Below, piece by piece: positions 53,855-64,000 of a stretch of 64,000 nucleotides of DNA. The first letter of the stretch is position 1. Each line of letters begins with the position of its first letter. The notes under the pieces were generated by a model. The model saw only the letters and a list, made by a program, of their open reading frames with translations, was not told where the DNA came from and searched no databases. The stretch covers positions 9,821,953 through 9,885,952 of the forward strand of contig JACBWW010000028.1 of NCBI GenBank assembly GCA_020086605.1. Reading direction: 5' to 3'. This DNA comes from Lanius collurio (taxonomy: Eukaryota; Chordata; Aves; Passeriformes; Laniidae). The translations under genes were made by a program, and so were the position numbers.

Positions 53855-56800
53855 AGTCCAAACCCACACCACGCAAGATAGGAAATGAGAACAGTGATCT
53901 CATTTCTTGGCCAAGCCCTTACAGCCTGCTTTCAGGAGGAGAGGCTGGGAAAATAAGTTTTAATAGTGACTCATGGCATCATCTTCATCCCAACCCCGAC
54001 TCAAGCTACCAATCAACCTGTACTGAATCAGGAGGAAACCCTCATCCCAAATTTCCTGCATGCAAGCAATTGACTTAATTTCTCCTGAGGCCTTGTGTGG
54101 ATGATAAGGCTATGGCTTTGCCTCTTCCCCCAAGACTGCAGCACTGTTTACATTACAGTTTTAAGGAAATTTTAATTACTTTGAAAATAGTTTTTCTAGT
54201 TCTGATCACTCTTAAAAATCTAGCCAAGCAAGAGTATCATCTGTTGAAACAAAAGTCAGCCAGCCAGCCTTTGCTGCTCAGCTTTTGCTACCCAATCTGT
54301 TATGCCTGTCACAACAAGTTGTCAGACTGTCACAATAAATGGCACAAGTTTAGGATGTTGTTTTGTTTAGCCTTTGTATGAAGTACTTTGAAACACATTT
54401 TAGTAGAGGAGTATAATTAAAGTATAGCAAATGAATTCTGAAAGAGGGGAGTAAGTTACACAGGAGTTTAGAATTGTTAGAATAGTATTTTCTATTATTT
54501 TTTGTTTACTTGGAGGGAGTGTAAATTGCTGCAAGTGGTTGTGAATACTGAGGAAATAAATATTGATAAGGAACTTTAATCCTGAAGGCAAACTAGGAAT
54601 GTGAATATTTAATTTCCTAACTCAAATTACTTAATTGATAATTACTACTCTTAGGCAGGTTCAAATAGTGAAGCCTGCCAAATATCCACCCCATAAGAGG
54701 AAGAAAACCTGATGTCTATTCCAAGAAATGAAAATGCCCAGCCACTGGTATATTTTTTCATTAGGTATTGCTGTTCTGTCTGATTTTCCACAGAGATTGG
54801 ACATTTTTCTTTTCCTTCTTTTTTTACATCCTGGAACAGTCAGAGATGTAATTTTGGTTTCAGTTCTCACTCCTCTTACAGACACTGATGCATCTATGGC
54901 TCTTTAAAAGTTCTGTCACCATCTATCCAACTGTATGTGTCAACTGGCTCTACTGCCATCCCTTGTGAATTTTGACTCACTTCGCACTGTTAAAGCCAAA
55001 CGTTTTTGAAACCATTCTGCTCGAAAACAACCTTCATATCCCAAACCATCACTGTCAGCAGTGTGGGCCATTTTTCATTCAGACCTATGACCTTGTTCAG
55101 CCTTGATCCCTCTTTGTCTTGAATCATAGATACCTCTTGCTCTAGACAAATGCTTTCAGAGGGACTATCCTTTACCTTACTGTACACAGAGAACTTCCCA
55201 TCCATGCCCTTGTGCTTCTCTGTCTTGGCTTTCTGCACATGTACATTTTTCTTTCACACAGGAGGTGAATACCCTCTGACTTCCTGTCCTTCTGACTGTG
55301 TTGTTGTTAGTGTTTTGGTTAATTTAATTAGTTCCCATTTAATTATATTCCTTTGACTTATTCATGACTGTGTCTTTTCTTCTTCCTACTGTGCTTCTTA
55401 TCACCCCCTGTTCTGTCTGGTACTCTATTAGAATGCTGTGGTGCCAGTTGCAGCACCCCTCTTTCTCTCTCTCCTTTTGTTCTTACTCAGTTTTCTTTGT
55501 TAGTACACACCTGTACTAATAGGAAACACACCCTGGAATGAAGAGCTTTCATTACATTTCCCTGAAAATTTCAGTTTTCATAGATATGGGGAAGATTTCC
55601 AGCTCAGTGGCTAAAATACAGATTATCAGAATATCATTAGATTCTGGTAGGGCCAAAAGGTTCTCTAAATGCCCGTCCCTGCAGGCTGGACACAAAAAAG
55701 ACCTGCCAGTATTCTGCAGCTGGTATAACTGGAGAAGTATTCCTGGAGTGCACAGTCACCTGACTCCTCTCCTGAAATACTTGTCTTTCACACATGCCAG
55801 CCAGAATGCAATGCAGTGTGAGGGTGTTTGCCATATTGAAGAAGTTACCAGAAATTATAAAATAATAGTATTTCATATTAAAAATGCTGTTGTTTATACT
55901 AGACTTTTGTACATGTTTACATTGCAGAACATTGACAAAGCAAGCAAAAATTATAGTGTTTTTCAAAATTAAAGAAGAAGGATTATTAATTATTATTTGT
56001 GTAAGGAAGGAAAGGAAGTGGGTACACCATGTAATGTGATTACCTTTAAAATCAATGCAAGTTTTTTAAAAAATTAACATAAGTGAATTAGTATTATCAT
56101 TGTTCATTTATACATACACAGAGATAAATTTTCTAGTGAAACAATCATAACACCAACAAAGATTTAAAATTCCCTTTGTTATTTTGTGTTTTAGCAAAGA
56201 ACAAACACAAGGACAGAAGGATCAAGCAACCTATATACACACAGCACTGTCAAAATGCCTGCTTATGCCAGTGAGGTCACTGCTAAGGATGAGTCTTACA
56301 GAAGAGGCTGATCACTGGGTAAAATTTGTGAAAGTATCTCCTTACTGAACCGATTCAGCCTGCATGGGTTAATGTACAGATCACTCTGTTCAGCACTGCT
56401 GTAAGCTTCAAAACTGACGACAAAGGTTTCCAGGGAGTGTCTTTGTCTTGGTTAAACACTGGCCATCTCTCTGGACTGAGTCAAAGAGCTGCAACATGAC
56501 CTCTCAGTTATTTTGTTCAAGACCTTAACAGGCCCTATAGTGGTGTTTACCAAGAGAGACAGTGCTTATTGCAGAGGTCTTGTCCTCCTCACAGGGAAGA
56601 GTCAAGGCCATCAGAAAAGACACATTATCCCCACTCTTTTGGTGATGTGGAATTGAAAGGATGAAACTGAAGGATGAACTGAACCATGATGGTTAGCCAA
56701 AGTCAGAGAGTACTGAGACATATCACACTGGTTCCTTGGCCAGGAGCTGAGCCAAAAGAGTTTTCCTTATGGTTTGTCTCAAAGAGAAATGGCTTGGACA

Positions 56801-57974
56801 TGAGGGGCAGCAGAAACATTGAGTTTCAATTCAGTAAAACTAATACACAGGTAAAATTATTTCCACTAGCAATAATGCAGTCAGTTTCATAGAGGAGCAA
56901 AAGAAGAACATAGTTCATGCATAAAGGAATCCAAGGAAATAGGTGGAGGATGAAGTCTATTAATTAAAATACTCACATGAGTTAAATCTAACTAAGTTTC
57001 TCTGAAATAATGAACTACAGGCAATGGCATCACATCTTCAGGGGTGATGGTTTTCTAAAGAAATTGATTTTAAATTATTTGGTTGAAAAACATTTGAATC
57101 ATTTAATTGAACATTCAGTAGAAAGGAAGAGAATGACTCTAGGCTTGGTGCTTAGATTTCTGAGATCAGTGGACATGGTGCTATATAATTATTTTGGTAT
57201 TGCCTTAGTTTCACAATGGGACAAGCAATGCTATCTGCAAGCTGATGATGACCAGAGGGTGCACTAGACCTCAACATCTATGTTGAGGCCAGCTGTTTAC
57301 CTCACAGCAGTAGAGAAAAACCTTTTTACAAAATTTAAAATCTAACTCGTTCCCTGTGTTAATAGTTACAGACTTTGGATACCCATAAGGAATGTTTTCG
57401 ACACCTGAAGTCTTTATGCAATTCCCATAGTATTTGTCAGACAGGCTGGCAGAATTGATCCACAAAACATGTCATGTCATCTTTTACCCACCTACTATTG
57501 ATACTATCCTCACAGTGCTATATATTAAATTTTCAAATGGCACAGCCTTAGATAAACAGCAAGGTTTCCCTTCCAAGGCAAGACACTGTTTATAAAAAGA
57601 CACGGATGTTCACAGAGCTCTGTGGCACTGCATTGTGTCAAGCAGTGTTCAGAGCTTAGGAGAGCTTCTGTTGCTTCCCATTTGCTAAATAGTTAGCTCC
57701 CATGAAGTCTCCTGTTGTCTTCTTCCCTACTAGTTTTCTCAATTTTAAGTAGTCTTTCCCCCACCTCATATATTCTTCCTACAATGAACACTACCACATA
57801 TGTAGGTAAGACAAGACAGAATAGCAATCTAAACATTTAGATTAGCATTTTTTACATTAAATAAAATTTAATCTTAGAATATATATTTCCCTTCTGTGTT
57901 TTGGGTTTCTTTTTCCTGACCTCTGTTTTTTTTTATCTAAGGTTGTTCATTTACAGAGCTACAGCATTTCTGTG
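53855..57974. other. Intergenic DNA, nothing recognised
   Basis: AT-rich sequence. Open frames of up to 144 codons (55538-55972 and its antisense) have low-complexity, stop-poor AT composition and no recognised domain. Confidence 0.45.
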
Positions 57975-58345
57975 ACTGGCACCTCTGAGATCATCTAACT
58001 GATCCATCAAAACAGGGTCACTTGGATCAGGTTGGCCAGGACCATAAGCAGTCAGGATTTGCATATCTTCAGGAATAAAGTCTCCAGAACCTCTCTGAGA
58101 AACCTTCTCAACTGTTTGACTGCCCTCACAGCAGAAGTGTTTTTTTATGTTTAAGTGAAATTCATTGTGATTCTATTTGTGCTGTTTATCTTCTCACTGG
58201 ATACCCTGAGAAGAATCTTCCTTTGTCCTCTTTCCTTCCATCTAATTTATATACACATGTGTAATCCTCCCCTCACACACACCCTCCCTTGCCTTCTCCA
58301 GACTGATCAATTGCAGCTCTCTGAGCCTTTCCCGACAGATAAGGT
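57975..58345 (-). mobile_element. CR1 LINE, antisense 3' fragment
   Basis: The plus strand reads the reverse complement of a CR1 3' end: GATCATCTAACTGATCCATC, CAGGGTCACTTGGATCAGGT, CAGGATTTGCATATCTTCAG, TGCCTTCTCCAGACTGATCA and CTCTGAGCCTTTCCCGACAG in consensus order. Indels break the coding part. Confidence 0.88.
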
Positions 58346-60791
58346 AGCTCAGTTATTGCACAAGAATACATATAATTCCAAAGTTATATTAACCCAAAGC
58401 ATATTAATTTAATTTTCTTATTATAAACTGTGAGGAGCACCAGAATAAGCCAAAGTCAGGTGAAAGAATGATGGGATAACCTATCTGAATATCAATTCAG
58501 ATTATTTTGGATTTAGACTCCTTCCTCTGTTTAAATAAAACTGGCACCATTTCTGAAATATGAATTGGTCTCCATTTCCTTGGAAAATGGTTTTTTGTAT
58601 TTTGTTACCTCCCATCTATTTTTGTCTACTACAACCCATTTTGACATTTGTATGATTTTAATCTTTTAATCATTACTTCAGTGTGAACACTCTCAGAGAC
58701 CTAGAGATGGGGGCTTTAATTCTTTGTTCCTCACATGTTCCTTGCATAGCTGTGATAACTGAAAGGAAAATGCCATCACTGAGATTCACTTTTGTTTCAC
58801 TTTACAAAGATGAAAATTACCAGCCAATCTTTTAAGAAGATAAAAATTAAGCATTTTTCTCTTTTTCTTTATGCATTGTTACAAAAACAGACTCAAGGAC
58901 ATACACACACTTCAGTTTGCAGCTGCTGTCTAAATTTGTTCCAATTTTTTTATTTTTTCTGGCAATTCCAGAGCTTACTTTTTTGACTATTGGGATACAA
59001 GCAATCCATGTTAAATTAAAATTGCCTCTCCATAGCTACGAGCTTATACCTCTAATGATTCATATGCAAATGCAAATTAAATATCTAAAAGTGCAGACAG
59101 TCTTACTCTTAAATACTCTCCATTCTGTTGTAAGAGGGAGAGCTGATCTCAAGAAAAATTGCTCTTTAAAATCTTCTCTGAACTGGCCAGTGTGTCATAG
59201 TGTTTGCGCAGACTGATCATTAGCTTTCCAGTGCAAAGAAATATTTTATGAATAAAGTGCAGAAGCTCCTTAAGCAGAAAAGGTCTGCAGTTCTGCCTCT
59301 CAGCAAGGAGGAATATTGTTTTCTCAAAGAGAATCTACTCAGTTGGTTTGTAGGGAGTGGGAGGCAGTTGTGGTATTTGCCACACTTCAGCAGTGATCCC
59401 CCAGAACTTCAAGAAAATAATTTCAAAGGACATTGCATGCCATCAGATGGCCAGTGGAAAAAGAAAGAAGCCCAGCAGCAACATAAAAGTTCTCTTACTG
59501 GTGTTATGAGGGAGACAGAGAAAAGGAGAGAAATGAAAATGTGGCAATTTGAACAATACAGGTTTATAAAGGCAAAACCAAAAAAATTGCCATTACCAGC
59601 ACTGCCATTAAACCCTGCATTGGTTTTGAAAGCTTAGACCACAGCTGATGACCCAAAGAAGAAGCTTAATTGTTGATAAAATCCTTCATTCCAAATTACT
59701 TCATACCTCATATTACATTGAGAGATAGAGGATCTCTCTGTTTATGTGAAAGGGAGATACCATTTGCCAAATGCTCATTATATGACCAGTGGAGCAAAGC
59801 AAGGTGTCTAGAGGATATTAACAGCTCTATTTTCTTCTTTTCCTAAATGGCAGTGGTAAACTTATTAAAAGTGAATTATTAGCATGTTTATGGAAAGCCA
59901 GGTATTTTTGAAGTGAGTCAGACTGCACATTAAGAAATCTGGAAACATTGAAAATGTTTACTAGAGAGTCTCAAAAATTTTAGTAAAAGTTAACAAACCT
60001 TTCAGTGAAATCTGTCCTCTGTTCAGAGACAGCAAGGGGAATTTCTTAATCAGAGCAATCAGTGGCTTAGCAGACTCTAGTGGATAACTAGCTGCACAGG
60101 GATCACTCAGACAATCAGGGTCCTAATCACTTCCTAACAACTGACAGTCTCTTATTGATATTGGTTTCCTCTCTAAGTTTCCTTTAAATTCATGGGTGAG
60201 TTTGGAAATAATTGCGAATTGTTTCTGCAAAATATAAAGAATTTTGACAAACTTCCCTAAAGTGTGAGGACTAGTGAGGTGCTATGATTTTTAAGGTTTC
60301 TAAAGTTAGTAGTAAAAGCATATGTTAGTAATTGTATTTTTATTGTTTATAAAAAATACTACCTTTTTTCTGTACTATTATTTTGAACATATTTTGCTGG
60401 TAAGCAATGACACGGGACCATTACTAGCAGGAGCTTTATGCTTCTTTACATTTCCTTACTTGACAATCAACGTGAATGTTATCTTTTATGTGATTCATTT
60501 GGATGGACAAATGTTTTCTATCTGTCCAACAGAAATTTGTGAACCATTGTGTAATGGATGTACACAGTGTGTCCTTCCCTCCCACCCCAGATAATGAGTG
60601 TGCTAAATCTGTGCGTGTTGACCTTGGGAACTATCACTGTTTTTGGTGTGGAAAAAAAACAAATGAAGTGGAAGCTGACATCTTCCCTCCGTGTTCTCTT
60701 GATAGCTGAAGTGGTCTCCTGCAAGTCTTTGTTATGGTAGCTGCTGTCTCCAATAGGATATTCCTGAGGCTGCTTTGGATAATTCAGGCTT
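58346..60791. other. Intergenic DNA with one Lys-rich open frame
   Basis: No recognised gene. A 129-codon plus-strand frame (59248-59637) is Lys/Glu/Gln-rich and starts MNKVQKLLKQKRSAVLPLSK. It shows no domain I know and no splice or UTR evidence. Confidence 0.4.
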
Positions 60792-60928
60792 GGCTGATTA
60801 AGTCAGCTGCACAAGCATGTTGCTAATGTTGCTAAGGTTGTGGATTTGATCCCTGTATGAGCCATTCACCTAAGAGTTGAACTCAATGATCCTTGTGGGT
60901 CCCTTCCAACTCAGTATATTCTGTGTGT
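60792..60928 (+). mobile_element. tRNA-Ile-derived SINE with CR1 tail (TguSINE1-like)
   Basis: The head is collinear with tRNA-Ile: GGCTGATTAAGTCAGCTG (A box region), TGCTAATGTTGCTAAGG (anticodon arm), TTTGATCCCTG (B box) and GAGCCA. It is followed by a CR1-type tail ending ATGATCCTTGTGGGTCCC, CCTTCCAACTCAGTATATTC and TGTG. CR1-tailed tRNA-Ile SINEs are described from zebra finch. Mutations in the A box and acceptor arm rule out a working tRNA gene. Confidence 0.82.
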
Positions 60929-63900
60929 CACTCACAAGCAGTGATGTGGTGTGTAGGCTATGGTTATATCCCTGAACTCTCACTTAGTTTTGCCTATGAG
61001 TGAAACTTTTTTGCCTGCTCACTCCTCTTCAGCTAAGTTCAGCAGTGCAGGCTTTCTGAAAGGTGGAAGAAGGGAACAACTGATTGGAGCTGCCAAACTG
61101 AAACTGCGGCTATTGAATAGCTGCATCTTAACTAAGTCAGTTATAAAAACAATCTTAGCAGATCACACAGAACTACACCTTTCCAGGGAAGAGCACTGGG
61201 AAGGGATAAATGTCTGTCCCTCTCCCTCTCACTGACCACTGTGAGCTAACCCACAAAATACATATACCATGATCCCAGGCAGAAATTTTTGTCTTGCTTC
61301 TCACCCATCCTCTCTCCTTTGACTTACTCTCTTACACAGATGAGGTGTGTCCAGGGACTCAGAGAAGCAATTTCACCTGGTCCACACTGCTGCAGATCGA
61401 ATGGTAGACAAAGCTACCTAGACACCCCTGCACTAGCATCTCTGACCCAGCTTCTTAGTGTCACTTCTGGGCCTGCTCAGGCTGAACATTCACTGAGGTA
61501 CAGAGCAGAGTGAGAAACCTGAGAAACAAACCTGTGCAGTGCAGGCACTTCCCAACAGCAGCGCCACACTGTCACTGACCCAACTTTGGCATGCCGACAC
61601 CATTGTCTCAGCCAGGAGGCTGTCTTTGATGGAAAATAAAACATCTTCAGGGCTATAGTTCCCAATTGCAGTTCCTGTCACGTTATTTTAATTACTTGAA
61701 CTTGTTTTGCAATAAATCAGGTAATTTTATATTTTAGCTTATTCTGTTTTAAAATTTTTTTTCTGCTCTTATTTTTCTTTTGTTACTTACCGTGTGAACA
61801 AACTGCTGCAAAAGCAGTATCTGCATGAGAAACAGTACTGAGATATAGATCCCCATCAATTTTTTTCCATCCACATAAAAAAGGTGAAAAAGTACCTACG
61901 TTTTTCAACTTTAAACAGTTGACAGAAGGTAGTCTATTGTGAAAAGGTTTCAGTGGAAGGACCTTACACTTCTTCTTTTACTAAACAAGTACTATTTTTA
62001 TTTTCCAAATACATTGCCATTACAAAGAAAAATAGATTATAATTCTTAGGTGTCAGCCTTGGGTATTATTTGGTACCTTAGGTTCATGTAATGCTGTTTT
62101 AATGCATGCATACACATGCCCTTGCACCTGTGTGTGTGTGAGGAACACTTTGCTCTGTTTGTTTCAGTGGAAGGAAGGCAAGCTATGAGCAGAAATAAAA
62201 TACAGCCATTCAGGTAACAATAAATTTGTGGACTTCCATGGATTTCAAGTGAGGAGCTGGCCCAGGGTGTTTGTAGTCTCTAGATAAATCTCCCTGGTAT
62301 GAGCCTACTCTGTAGGAGTGAGAATAAAACTATGTAGTCCTCAGAAGCTAGAGGTATGTGATAGGCTTGCAACAGCTAAAAGCCTGTGATCAGATGGATG
62401 TGAACTTCACCTTGGTGTACTATGATTTGGTCTGTGATATGTGCAACATCAGTCCTCTGAGAGTGGCTTGGGGAAAAAATAACATCTGCTGTATGACTGG
62501 ATGGCAAAACCTTTCTGTAGTTACAATCAATAAACAATTATTTTGTTGGAGGGTACACCAGATAAACAGTCTCTGAATGAGCAACTGCAATATAATTTCT
62601 TATTTCACCACTAGAGATATACAGCAGGGCCTAAAGTACATCTGCCACTCACTTTTAAAGCAAGTCTAGTTGAGGCTGAACCAGAAGAGATTATTCTGGT
62701 TTACCAGAGCTAATGTTGCTACTCTTATCTCTAAAGAGCTCAAGCTCTTATGTCCTGACAGAAGGTCCTGTCCTGCTGCTTTCTAGCTTGCTTCCACCTC
62801 TCTCAAACCTTAGGGCCAGTACTTCTATGGACTCCAAGAATTTCTATGCAATTTGTTTTGTGAAAAATTCAGTTTTCACCAAGTTTGGCTTTCTCAAACC
62901 ATGCCCCACTAAGAAGAGTTTTCTGTGACCATTTGGCATCCAGTGCTGATGAGCTCTTGTGCCATTTCCTTCATCTGTCTGCAGCGCTTGTGAACCACAG
63001 GACTCCCTGCAAGTCTGTGCACAAGGACTGAGCCTTGCTGACAGCAGTTTCAAGCACCTGTCTTGACTAATGCTTAAAGCTGACCACTTCTCTTGGCTAC
63101 TTAGGCTTGCACCACCTGTTGATATATCATCTATTTCAGCCCACTGAAAATATCTTTGGTGTGTTTCTTTATGCTTCATAGTTTTTGAGGATCAGTTTGA
63201 ACTGTTTTGCTTTGACTGTGCAGACAAATGTTTTTGGATGAGTCATCTGGCACTTTTACACATTTTATTAATACTGCTATGTAAGTGTGAAACCCCCTAT
63301 CTGTTACCAGAAGATCTCTCCTTCTGTCTTCTGCTTCTTTCACTTTATTTTGCTTTGAACTTACTCCAGTTCTCACCTTATGCTTTATGTCCTTTACCAG
63401 CAACTGCCCTTTTCTTACAGGTAATGCACATTCATAATAACCCGTCCCACCATCTACAGATTTTCCTCTTTCTTTGTTCAGTTGAGTTTTTTAACTACTT
63501 TGACCTATGAGATTGTAGCATTTACAGAAGGAGGTGGGAGCTGGAGCCAGCTGCAATCCTGCTGTAACTTTCTATCACAATGGAGGTTAAACTAGGTGAA
63601 CTAATGGTCTTTCCTTCCCTGAATACGTGTCAAGAAAGCACAGAGTGGGAGAGGAATTCATAAACAAGATGCAGCTTATCATCTGGCATGTTTCCAGTTA
63701 CTTCTCTGGAGCTAAAAAATTTACCCAAGATGATTATGGGCCCTAGATATTTCAGTTTGTAAAGTGCATTTTTGAGTAGGTATTTTATGCCTACGCAGTG
63801 AAGCATCTTCTTAAGGAATGATTATCCCTGAGACAAATCTGAGGCAAATGAGGAAAATACATGGGACTGATTTTTCAAAGTAACAGAAGTAACAATACCG

Positions 63901-64000
63901 TGTTTTTTCATGCTTTAATTGATGTTGTAGGCTCAGTTAATATTCAGTAATTCATATTCTGATTACTACATTTAATAATTTTAGAAAAGTCCTAATGTGT
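60929..64000. other. Intergenic DNA to the window end, nothing recognised
   Basis: AT-rich. No exon was recognised. By mammalian synteny RIGI (DDX58) should follow TOPORS, but none of its helicase or CARD motifs was seen up to 64000; it may lie beyond the window. Confidence 0.45.

Noticed and set aside
60792..60864. tRNA-Ile gene
   Set aside because: Box A and acceptor stem are mutated and a CR1 tail follows; it is a SINE.

Overview
This window looks like a stretch of bird genome, most likely a songbird (passerine). Coding DNA is sparse and split by canonical GT-AG introns. The repeat fraction is dominated by CR1 LINE fragments and solo retroviral LTRs. A tRNA-Ile-headed, CR1-tailed SINE of the type described in zebra finch sits near 60.8 kb. 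The gene pair TMEM215 and TOPORS is syntenic with human 9p21, a block carried on the avian Z chromosome, so a Z-linked (or less likely W-linked) origin is an inference.

Layout: (1) 534-8563, plus strand: the last seven exons of a membrane-receptor-type guanylyl cyclase, with the whole catalytic domain and all recognisable catalytic residues; the 5' part lies off the left edge. Its second visible intron carries an antisense CR1. (2) 8.6-18.6 kb: gene-free intergenic DNA. (3) 18636-19358, minus strand: TMEM215, a single coding exon with a strong CpG-island promoter up to about 20.1 kb. (4) 20.1-40.6 kb: a gene desert with CR1 copies at 22.1-24.4 and 26.6-27.9 kb, a solo LTR nested in the first, a 385-bp assembly gap at 28.9 kb and an LTR-like 3' module at 36.2 kb. 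NDUFB6, which lies between TMEM215 and TOPORS in mammals, was not recognised. (5) 40776-42725, plus strand: the C-terminal part of TOPORS, starting directly at a six-N assembly gap; the RING-containing N-terminal part is absent. (6) 43.2-64 kb: no recognisable host gene. At least four LTR-type elements lie at 44.1, 45.9, 48.9-50.7 and 51.9-52.4 kb, with CR1 pieces at 45.1, 53.7 and 58.0 kb and the SINE at 60.8 kb.

The genes do not form a functional unit: a cGMP-producing receptor, a small two-pass membrane protein and a nuclear SUMO/ubiquitin E3 ligase are neighbours by vertebrate synteny only. The most interesting points are the intact receptor cyclase beside TMEM215, which I do not know from the human block; the TOPORS break at a tiny gap and its non-human-like C-terminus; two solo LTRs with readable target duplications; and an LTR-PPT-ORF arrangement at 48.9-49.6 kb. 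I saw no wholly new biological system.
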